64,000 bases of DNA from Ophthalmolycus amberensis (taxonomy: Eukaryota > Chordata > Actinopteri > Perciformes > Zoarcidae). A program made the position numbers and the translations under genes. Each line of letters starts with the position of its first letter. Positions within the stretch are counted from its first letter, which is position 1. This document shows, piece by piece, positions 1-12,000 of this stretch. The notes below the pieces were generated by a model. That model was not told the origin of the DNA. It was given only the letters and a program-made list of their open reading frames with translations, and did not search any database. Location of the stretch: assembly GCA_024529925.1 (NCBI GenBank), contig JAFEUB010000065.1, forward strand, positions 2,542,001-2,606,000. The letters run 5' to 3'.

Positions 1-3000
1 TCTGTAAAACGTACACAACAGTGCTGAAATCACAGTGGGAGTGTTCATTAGTCAGGTCTGACGGACAGGAGAAAAGGTGCTGGTGGTAAGTAGATGTTTT
101 AAGCTGTACAACAGTATAAATTGCTGAGAAGAGGTTGCCTAAATAATTCATTGTTACATTAGTCTGCTGCCTGGAGGGGATAAAGATGGCTGAAACAAGG
201 TGAAAGCCAAGATGTATGAGAAATGTAATGCTACAGCAGGACCGAACAGGTTATTAGAGTGGAAATTAAAGAATACACCAAGCCCCGAGACTTCCTCCCA
301 AAGACACTGTGGGTGTTTGAGTCTTCAAAAAAGTATTGGGTATTATTGAAAGCTCTGTTGCTCTTCCAGCCTTACCTTTGTCCACGGTGACCCAGAGGAG
401 GATGCCCTCAATATGTGTGAAGGTGGAGAGAAGGCCTGATCCTGTTTTGTACTGTTTGTATCCTCTTCCATCCACTCCAATAGAGCAGATTACATCCTCA
501 CCTGGAGAAAATGAGTAACCAGACAGGTAAACACAGGCCAGCAAAAAAAATGTCATCAAGTGTGTGAAATTGATTTGATTCCTCGCCTGTGTCAGCCCAG
601 TAGATCATGGTTCCGTGATTGGAAAAGACCAGCGAGGTCGGGATGCTCGATTTCCTCCACAGCACAGCTTTGTTACGGCCATCCATCCAGGCGCAGCCCA
701 CCTCGGTCGTGTTCACGATAGCGGCGTAACAAAGTCGTCCCGAGGGGGGGTGCACTGCGATGGATGTTGTGCACTGAGAGGACGAACGAGAGCCTGGGAT
801 AAGTTTACCAGGAAATGCAATATAACTGCTAAATAATTGTCTTGGAGCAAAGAAAGTCAACGGGTCAACCAGAGGGTCGAGCTGGTTCGGGTGCGCGTAC
901 TAGAAAATGTCACTGGTTCGGTTAAAGAGTAGCATTGCGAGTAAGTACTGAAAAACTTACAGAAACATTGCGTGCAACAGTCACAGCCCTCACCCCCCAT
1001 CTCCGTCTTACTGTCAAACACACCGAGCTGTGGCGCTCCAGTCCGAAAATATATCTGCTAAACAGATTTTGATAAATAATCTTGAAGCTAGAGACTAGAA
1101 AAATGACGCTCAACAATTCAAATGTATCGTCTTGGCCTATTTACATTTTGCAAAAGTCACAGTAATCCTTCAAAACTAATGTTCTGAATACAGGAGTCCT
1201 TTTGTCAGGACAATATCAGACAGTCAACAAGGGAAGTACCGCAGCAGAGTCAAAAGAAGTTGTAGCCATGAGAAACGCATGTCAGGGAGGAAAGAGATGA
1301 AGGATGAGAAGAGCAGGAGCAAGTGCGAGCAGTGAAGCCGAGGCCAACTTCACCTTCAGCGTTGCCTGCAGCAGCGAGGTGGTGTAGCCTTCTTGGCGAG
1401 AGGTCACGTGGAGATCAGGCCTCGCGGTGCTGCTCCAGTACAGGTTGGCGGTCACCCAGTCAACTGCCAGAGCTGTGACTTCATCATCCTTGTGCGACAG
1501 GAGAATTTTAGTTTCCAGAATTAAAATTTGCCATTAGAAATGCTGACCGGCCTTTCTTCCTCACCTGCTATCAACTATTAAGATCTTTTAAAAAGTAAAT
1601 CATAATAAAGCATTCAAACCTAAAATCAGCCTAATTGTAGATTATGTTTTTGATGAACAGATCAAAGTTAAACTAAGAGGGTAACTATTAGAAGACACCA
1701 GGAAATACTAAATATATACATAGTGAAACTGTAAGGCTATTTTGTCAACTACAGTAACTGTTTATGGTACAATGTCACTTCATGGCTTGGGTCCATCAAA
1801 AAATAAGTGTGACAAAAGCCTGAAACCATGGAAAAACAAACCTATTTATGCACTTAAACAACCTTTTGTCAGGATTTAAGAAATGCTCATTTCCTTTGAA
1901 AGGCTGATTATGCTTACCTTCAGCTGGAGGATCTGTCCAGCAGGTGTCAGTCCCTGTCTGGACCTGGAGTCGCTCAGTTTCAGCACATCCACAGATCGTT
2001 GTCCTGCATCAGCCACATACAGAGAAAGGTCCTGCATGGACAAGTCCAGCGCGGAGGCCTCGGTTACTCCGGGCAGGGCTAAAGCGCGGCCGTTTGGCAT
2101 CTTTTTCAGAGCAACGCCATCGCGACGCATGGAGTTCAAGTGAATCTGCGAGTAGTGGGAAGATGAGGACCAGGAGGAAATGAGACAGAGCAGGAGAAGA
2201 AAAGTGTATTAATCAAAAAAGGCTTCCAACCAGAAAGGAGAACATAAGTTTCTCAGGAGTGTTTGGCAAGCAAAGGCCTGCAGGTTCTCTGGTCTTTACG
2301 ACACAATGACAGCATTCACCTGATAGACTGTGGTAGGAGACAAAAGCAGGATGAACGTTAACTCCTGGCGGAAGAGAGCAGGTCATCTTGTCCTTGGAAA
2401 GCAGAAGCCCCTTTGGGCACCGGCAAACCGCCGAAGGGGCCCTCGCTGACCCCAATGCTCCAGACTTGCGTCTCGTCGCCGGGGCCAGGAGGCAGAGGTG
2501 GGAGCAGTGCAGCTGGTCACAGGGGTTGGATATGGTTGGCTGGGAAAAGGTATGCATCAGCTGGGGAGAGAGGAAACATGCGTATCAAGGCTATGACTTA
2601 ATACTGTAGTCGTTCTGCTTGAGTACATATTCAGCTGTGAGGATAAAATACTGAAACGAAAAGCTGTATTCCTGAAATATGGCAACTTCTTAGATATTCA
2701 TAGCCAACAGTGATGTATTCATGAAATCTATACATGTTCAAATGTGGTTTGCAACCACAGGATTAGAAGTCGAAGAGCAGATTACTCAGCTTTCAGACAC
2801 CAAGAGAAAAATACAACTTTATTACAGATATTTACGCCAATATTTCTTCAAAGAAAATTGGAAAGTGTGTCACAAATGAGGCAAATCACCAACATGTTTT
2901 GGATCTGCCAATCCCTGCTGCAGATCCCATTGACATTCATGCCACTTCATATGGGTGATACCTCCTGAAAATATTTACAGCGGCAGCAAAAAAAAAAATA

Positions 3001-6000
3001 AATAAAAAAGGAGCAATCACTTGTAAATTGTTACAAGCCGACCCGTCTACAGTAGATAACTGGCTTGAAATCGTCAAAGATATTCATGAGATGCAAAGAC
3101 TGGTTTTCATACTAAGATTGAGAAATTATTCATTATTGCAAGATGGACTAAATATTTGTGATAATGAGTTTGGTGGTTTGCCTCAATCAAAAAATTGTTG
3201 ACTCACTTTCAATCCAAACGGCTGTCCCGGTCTCTTCAGAAGAACCTTTTGATCTTTGCCGGTGTTCTTGTCGGCCGAGCGGATGGTTCTTCTTTTCGTG
3301 TCAGACCAGAAGACTCTGTCATTGAAGACCGCCACGGAGAAAGGGCTCGGCGTTTCGGCTAACTGGAGGATCTAGCGAGAGAAGGGAAACCGCCATCAGC
3401 GTTCCACCAGCTGAAACCACAAACGATCCTCAAACATCAGTCAACTATGTGGCGCTTACCTTGACGTTGTCGCCGTCCAGAGAAGCCGAGCCGATGCAGC
3501 GCAGCTTCTCGTCGGCCCAGTACACCCTGTTGTCCAGGGGGTCAAAGGCCAGACTGACCGGCCAGATCAAGCCTTGGCTCACCACCACCTTCCTCTTTGA
3601 ACCGTCCATCCCAGACTGCCCGATCTGAGGGCTGCTGCCGATCTCGGACCAAAGCATCAATCCTGAAAATGTCCATTACGCAATGCATGGAACGATGAAC
3701 GATATGGGTTGAAAGTTGGGAACACGTTTTTTTCTTTTGTTAAAATGAGCACCTTACCCTTTGTATGGCAGCAGGACCAATGAGCTTGGCTGCTCCAGAT
3801 CTTCACCCAGGACCACAGTGTAGTCCTGAGATCTCACCGTGGTATCACTCAGCTTCACAGCCAGAATCTGACCCACCAGTCCATCCACCCAGTACAGGTT
3901 CTTAGCAACCCAGTCCACTGCGATGAAATCAGACTTCACTCCTGTAACGAGATTCAAATTTTCAGTCTCAACTCTCCAAATTATTTAGCTGGGGGGCTTA
4001 AATCAAGCACATTCATTCCGTTTCAATGAGTTTTTCTTCAAATATTGTCTATTAATTAAGGGAACCAGACCAACACAACTGTATAGAGTTCCTGAGACAG
4101 CCATACCTTTGATAAGTGTCCCTTTGCTCATTGAGTTGGTCATGTCGGCCCAGCGGATGCTCTGGTAGTCTGGGCTCAGCCAGTAAACTCTCTGTTGGGC
4201 CCAGAGATAATCCAGTGTGAAGACCGGTCGATTGGCAGAGGACAGACGACGCAAGGAGCCGCTATGGACTCCCAGGATCAGGAGCTCCGACTGCACCGAC
4301 GCCAGAAGCAAAGGCTCGTCTAGAGATGGAAACATGACCGGTGAGCTTTTGTCTTGCTCCTTTCCAGAGTGAGTAGTAGAGGCCAATACAACAGCAGAAC
4401 AATCCAAGAGCAAAGATCATTATGTAAACAAACGTAAAGTATAGTCGACTTTTTGTTTCGTAGACTTTAACTGAATACCATGGAGAAACCAAATGCAGAT
4501 GAGACTAATTTGCGCCGAGTTTGTGAAGGTGCCGTTGGGTTTAGTTCATTTTAATATGTATGATTGTAAACTTTCACCCTGAACTTGCTTGATATATGTA
4601 GTACACAATAGTTTTGATGGCGTCATTATTTGGTAAAAGACAGAACGCTTTCAACACTTTTTGAACATTCAAGAGTGCTCCCGCATCCAAAATTTGATGG
4701 TCAGCTGCTAGAAAAGGATTGTATTCACATAACATAAGAATTCAACTGGACTTTTCCTTGAACAAGCCGAGAGGGCGTCGACACACTGCACCTTTGGACT
4801 TGCAGGTTGTGTTGTCAGGCTCCAGGTAGAACCCAGGGAGGCAATGACAGACGTAGGCGCCACGGGTGTTCAGGCAGGTGTGTTTGCATAAGACATGTGG
4901 CACTGCATTGCACTCGTCGATGTCCACACAGGAGACAGCACTGGGCTGTAGTCTGAAACCTGCAGCACAGTAACATGTCTGCAAAAATGAGGGGGAAAAA
5001 AAAAGGCATTTTCATGAGCTTAGCATGCAAGTCATATGAAAATAGAGTAAAAATGTTATACGTTTCTAGATACAGTTCTCTAGCAGTGAATAAAAGACAA
5101 CTCTAACTTGAATTTGGGCCAAGAGCAGCTTGCTTGCCATTCCATCTAAGCATATTGAGGTTAAGTTTGGGAAAAGGCCGCGCAAACACCCTCGAACAGA
5201 AGAACAAGCACAAGCCACATCCGTTCTGCACTGACCGGTCCGTTCGGGGTGCTGACACAGCGGTGGTCACACCGCGGGGCTGACAGACTGGTGCAGTTGC
5301 GTCGAGCACATCCCGCGCCCTCGTCTGAGCTGTCGGCACAGTTGGTGAGGCCGTTGCACACCAGGCGGGGGTCCAGACACTCACCGCTGCCACACTGGTA
5401 AAGGTGAGAGGCGCATTTTCTCCCGCTGCCTGTGAGAGCAGATGCACAGATTTGTTGTACTTCAGTTTCCTCTACAGTGAATAAGATGCATTTGTATTGC
5501 ATAGCCGATTTCCCCTTATTTTTTTAACACTCAGAAACATTATGCTATGTGAAGCCCCATTGAGATGGTAATACAGATTAGGGGCTCTTCAGTACCATGA
5601 AACACCTCATTTTAATTTTAAACTGAAGACACCATCTGTGTAAAATATGGGGCAAATCAGCGCATGAATATTATATGGTTTTGAATTAAAATGCAATTAT
5701 TCTTTTGAAAGATTATTCTTGTATAACTAATTAAAATAGGCCTGAATGCTGGATGTCAAAACAAGTGTTTGAAGCAGAGCATAAACCAGACTTATTTAAG
5801 AGCCGTACGCTGGTGTGTATTTTAGTGTAAACGTTGCTCACATTTGTACTCGTCGACGCCGTTGTGGCAATCCTCCTTCCCGTCACACTTCCATGACAGA
5901 GGGATGCATTGACTGCTGTCTCCACACGGCCACTGGTATTCCCTGCACTTTGTTGGTGGCGACAAGCAGTTCTGTAAACAAATGAGACCAAGTTTCAACT

Positions 6001-9000
6001 ACGGCTTCCAAAGAAAAGCATTGCCTTCGTCCTCATCCAGTATGCGCGGCCACAAAACAATGAAAAAACTAAAGCAGGGAAAATCTCCCTTAATTATTGC
6101 TTCTACTCATTACGGGTTTAATAACTGTAGTGCCTTACCTTCTCATCTGAGCCGTCTACGCAGTCGTCTTCGCCGTCACAGAGCCACTCTCTCTGCAGAC
6201 ACTCGTGGGTGTTCGGGCATCGGAGCGCGGTCGGGCAGCGTGGGGGTCTTGTGCAATGCGCCTCATCAGAGCGGTCTCTGCAGTCAGCGTATCCATCACA
6301 CCTCATGGCCTCCGACACGCACTGACCGCTAAGACAGCGATACTGGTTAAGCGCACAGGACACCGAAACTGGGGAGAAGAAAAGAGAAATGTGGTACTCA
6401 GACATTTGTAGACACGTTTTACAGCCAGCTTATAAATATTTTACACAAGACTGTCGGTTTCATCCAAGTTTCTATACAAGGGCTGCACCTACCGCACTTT
6501 TCTTCATCGGACCCATCAGCGCAGTCTCTCTCGCCGTCACACAGGAAGGTCTCCGGTATACAGCGAGTGTTGTTGTCACAGCGCCGATGGCAGCCCTCGG
6601 TCAGACGTGAACAGTTCATTTCATCGGACCGGTCTTGACAGTCGTTCTGACCGTCACACACCTGCTCCGGAGCAATGCATCTATTCCCATGAGCACAAGG
6701 GAACTCATCTAGGGAAGAAAAAAGGAAACTCCTCAAAGACAAGCAATTTAATTTAACGCATCCATTTGAAAACGGAACACTTTAACGATCCAATTTGCAT
6801 TTAGTGTTGTAAACAACTTGGTGGTTTCCTGGTCCAATCTAACAGTGGAGTAAAATTAAACAAAAAGTCATGAGACTCATAACTTCATCAACAGTAAATC
6901 CAAAGAAAAGGCCATTAGTTGTGCCAATGATGAGCACACAATCATTAACATAATGAGCAGATTGCAACACTGCTTTCAGCTGCTTTTTTTCCCCACCAGC
7001 TCAATGCACGTAACAAACCTGCTTTGCACTGAGCGGCACACTCCTCTTCGTCTGATCCATCCTGGCAGTCCATCTCCCCGTCACACACATGGCTGTACAT
7101 GACACACTCAAGGCCATCTTTACATGGCGTAAAACCTTTGCGGCACTTCAGTGGGGCTGATGTGGCACCGGGTGCATTGTTGGAGACTTGACAGAGAGAC
7201 AAATGGCATTAAAAGAGTTATGAAGACACCCCAGCTTAGCTTTTGAGAGCTGGGCAAGGAAACCGTGAAGTCAGGGATTTTTTTCTTGATTAACAAATGA
7301 TGTACTGAGTAGTTATGTGGGAGCAATAAAATGTTCTTTCAATACATCGACACGTTATTGTCGCACTATATTTTGCCTGTTGGCTTACTGGGAGACGTAG
7401 GATTTGCCGGTTGACACCGCTCCTCATCCGAGCCGTCGTGACAGTGGGCACGACCGTCGCACACTTCCATCTTGGGGATGCACATCCTCCGGTCGCTGCA
7501 TAAGAAGTCATCTGGGGTGCAGGAAGGAAATGTGTCAATTCAAAAAAAGCGCTAATCTAAAATCCTTTGGATCAAAGCCGCAAACTAAAGTACTTCAACT
7601 CTTTCTCTGAAACTCCCACTGTCGAGTACATATCAATAATTTGGCAGACTGCAAAAAAACATTTCTACCTTTGCCTCATGGTCATCACTGGACTCTGACT
7701 CACCTGGATTTCTACACTGGGCCAGACAGTTATTTTCATCAAATCCATCAGGGCAGTCTCTTTGCCCGTCACACAGCTGAGTTTGAGAGATGCACAGTGC
7801 TGGTGAACCTGGGCAGAGAACTGAAGGAGTGATGCAAGTTGATGTGGGAGTGAGAACAGGAGACTCTGTTGCCTCAGAAGGAACACCGTCTGGAAGGGGA
7901 GAAAGCCAAAGTGTTCAACTCGAAAGTTGTAGCAGGAACGTTGGCTAGCTAAATTTATTGATGAGTTATGCCGCCTCATCGCCAATTGAGGAATCTATAA
8001 AAACTGGATCCGAACACTTACCGCAGCCCACCTCATCCGTGCCATCCAGGCAGTCTCTCTCGCCGTCGCACAGGAATTTCTTCGGGATGCAGCGCTCGCC
8101 GTCGGCGCAGCGATGCTCGCAGCTCTTCGTTCCCTTCCAGCAGTCCAGTTCGTCGGACTGGTCTCGGCACTGCCACTTGCCATCACACACCTCAGTCTCG
8201 GGGATGCACATCTTCCCGTGGGAGCACTGAAACTCCCCTAGGGGTGGAGTACAAATAAAAAAAAGGTATGACTAATTGAATGACTCAGCATTACAGCTAA
8301 TCCTAATAATAAGTGCTGGTTTTCATTATATTGCGCTCTACTTTAATTTATTTTTGTAGACTTATGACGTTATAAGATGGTCTTTTCCTCAGTGTAGCAA
8401 AAATATTGAGAAATGTCAAAATAACACTGCTTTTACATCAGCTTGAAAATATATAAACAGTTCAACGGCATATATGAGATTGAATTAAAACTTAAAGTGA
8501 AACAACCTCGCCTGCAGGTTTCCCGGCATCCCTGTTCATCAGATCCATCCATACAGTCAGCTTCTCCGTCACACACGTGGCTGTACAAAACGCACTCTCT
8601 TCCATCATCACATGGCTTTGAGCCCAAACGGCACTTCAGGACGTCTGCCTGAGCTGCAGGAGAAGCTGAGCTCGGACAGTCAACCTCGTCTGAGCCATCG
8701 TGGCAGTGAGGGAGTCCGTCACAAACGTGACTCTCAAAGACGCAGCTCCGCTGGTCCTTGCACAGAAAATCGGCTGGGGAGGAAGACATTTAATAATCAA
8801 GGATTACATAACGAAAAAAAGGTAACCTTCCACTTTTCCAGTGTTGGTTGAGATTACAGATCAACTGTCTCAATCAGCCCATAATCCGACTACTTACTCA
8901 TGAACGGGCATCTTTTCACACAGTTCTCATCAGATCCATCAGGGCAGTCATTCCTTCCATCACACAGCTGTTTTGGGTTGATGCATATAGAAGAACCTGA

Positions 9001-12000
9001 ACACAGAACTGATGGGCTGATGCAGGCTGGCTTGGTGGGTGCAGGAGATTTGTTCAAGGGGAGATTTTCTGCAAGAGTGGGAGTGGCAGTTTCTGCAGCA
9101 TCTAAAAATATATTTACAGAATTAAATAAAGGTTTCCTATCAAACTGATTGGATCAATATTTTTATAACTACCATTTTTCCAATCAGAGAGATTACATCT
9201 TGAGAAACTCACCACATCCTTGTTCATCAGATCCATCCACACAGTCAGCTTCTCCGTCACACACGTGGCTGTACAAAACGCACTCTCTTCCATCATCACA
9301 TGGCTTTGAGCCCAAACGGCACTTCAGGACGTTTGCTTGAGCAGCAGGAGAAGCTGAGCTGGGACAGTCGACCTCGTCTGAGCCATCGTGGCAGTGAGGG
9401 AGTCCGTCACACACCAGACTCCTTGAGACGCAGCTCCGACGGTCTTTGCAGCGGAAGTCAGCTATGGAGGGTGAAAGAGGATTCAAAGGCATGAGTGGAA
9501 CTGTTTGGAATGTGCTCTGTATACTGCAAATTTACATAATATGTTTCATTACCACCACCACCACTTCCATCATGACACATTTGTTGGCAATTCAATTAAA
9601 AAGATAACACTTTAATAACTTACTCTTGGAAGGGCATCTCCTTACACACTTCTCATCAGATCCATCAGGGCAGTCATTCCTTCCATCACACAGCTGTTTT
9701 GAGTTGATGCATATAGAAGAACCTGAACACAGAACTGATGGGCTGATGCAGGCTGGCTTGGTGGGTGCAGGAGATTTGTTCAAGGGGAGATTTTCTGCAA
9801 GAGTGGGCGTGGCAGTTTCTGCAGCATCTAAAAATATATTTACAGAATTAAATAAAGGTTTCCTATCAAACTGATTGGATCAATATTTTTATAACTACCA
9901 TTTTTCCAATCAGAGAGATTACATCTTGAGAAACTCACCACATCCTTGTTCATCAGATCCATCCATACAGTCAGCTTCTCCGTCACACACGTGGCTGTAC
10001 AAAACGCACTCTCTTCCATCATCACATGGCTTTGAGCCCAAACGGCACTTCAGGACGTTTGCTCGAGCAGCAGGAGAAGCTGAGCTCGGACAGTCGACCT
10101 CGTCTGAGCCATCGTGGCAGTGAGGGAGTCCGTCACACACCAGACTCCTTGAGACGCAGCTCCGACGGTCTTTGCAGCGGAAGTCAGCTATGGAGGGTGA
10201 AAGAGGATTCAAAGGCATGAGTGGAACTGTTTGGAATGTGCTCTATATACTGCAAATTTACAGAATATCTTTCATTAACACCACCACTTCCATCATGACA
10301 CATTTGTTGGCAATTCAATTAAAAAGATAACACTTTTAATAACTTACTCTTGGAAGGGCATCTCCTTACACACTTCTCATCAGATCCATCAGGGCAGTCT
10401 TTCTTTCCATCACACAGCTGTTTTGGGTTGATGCATATAGAAGAACCTGAACACAGAACTGACGGGCTGATGCAGGCTGGCTTGGTGGGTCCAGGAGATT
10501 CAGTCGAGGGGAGATTTTCTGCAGCATCCAAAATTATTACAAATATAAAGAGTTAGACAAGTGGAGAGTTTCATGTGAACCCATCAAGATATTATGAAAT
10601 GGTTAACTTATCAGAAACCACAAAGAGCTTCTCTACAAAGTACTTTTACATTGATTATAAAGAGCAACCTTTGAATGAATACTCACCACATCCTTCTTCA
10701 TCTGAGCCGTCCCGGCAATGTCTCTTTCCATCACAAACGAGACTGAAGAGAACACATTGTGTCCCGTCTCCACACAGTCTGGAGCCCATGCGACACTTCA
10801 GGACGTCTGCCTGAGCTGCAGGAGGAGCTGCGCTCGGACAGTCGACCTCATCTGATCCATCGTGGCAGTGAGAGTGGCCGTCACAAACGTGACTCTCAAA
10901 GACGCAGCTCCGCTGGTCCTTGCACAGAAAATCGGCTGAGGAGGAAGACATTCAATAAATCAAGGATTACATAACGAAAAAAAGGTAACCTTCCACTTTT
11001 CCAGTGTTGGTTGAGATTACAGATCAACTGTCTCAGCCCATAATCTGACTACTTACTCATGAACGGGCATCTTTTCACACAGTTCTCATCAGATCCATCA
11101 GGGCAGTCATTCCTTCCATCACACAGCTGTTTTGGGTTGATGCATATAGAAGAACCTGAACACAGAACTGACGGGCTGATGCAGGCTGGCTTGGTGGGTG
11201 CAGGAGATTTGTTCAAGGGGAGATTTTCTGCAAGAGTGGGAGTGGCAGTTTCTGCTGCATCTAAAAATATTATTAGAAAAATATTTACAGAATTAAATAA
11301 AGGTTTCTTATCAAACAGATTGCAGCAACATTTTTATAACTACCATTTTTCCAATAAAGATTACATCTTGAGAAACTCACCACATCCTTGTTCATCAGAT
11401 CCATCCATACAGTCAGTGTCTCCGTCACACACGTGGCTGTACAAAACGCACTCTCTTCCATCATCACATGGCTTTGAGCCCAAACGGCACTTCAGGACGT
11501 TTGCTCGAGCTGCAGGAGAAGCTGAGCTCGGACAGTCGACCTCGTCTGAGCCATCGTGGCAGTGAGGGAGTCCGTCACACACCAGACTCCTTGAGACGCA
11601 GCTCCGACGGTCTTTGCAGCGGAAGTCAGCTATGGAGGGTAAAAGAGGATTCAAAGACATGAGTGGAACTGTTTGCAGTATACAGAGCAAATTCCAAATT
11701 TACAGAATATGTTTCATTAACACCACCACTTCCATCATGACACATTTGTTGGCAATTCAATTAAAAAGATATCACTTTTAATAACTTACTCTTGGAAGGG
11801 CATCTCCTTACACACTTCTCATCAGATCCATCAGGGCAGTCTTTCTTTCCATCACACAGCTGTTTTGGGTTGATGCATAAAGAAGAACCTGAACACAGAA
11901 CTGATGGGCTGATGCAGGCTGGCTTGGTGGGTCCAGGAGATTCATTCAAGGGGGGATTTTCTGCAGCATCCAAAAATATTATTACAAATATTAAGCGTTA

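Noticed and set aside
4262..4492. Minus-strand frame with a strongly hydrophobic stretch resembling the receptor transmembrane helix
   Set aside because: It overlaps a propeller exon in another frame and lies before propeller 3 in gene order; it is mostly intron.
11059..11565. Long plus-strand open frame of 168 codons, and similar ones opposite every array exon
   Set aside because: These are antisense shadows of the LDLa exons. They cross splice sites and carry no recognisable domain, while the minus strand gives perfect cysteine patterns.
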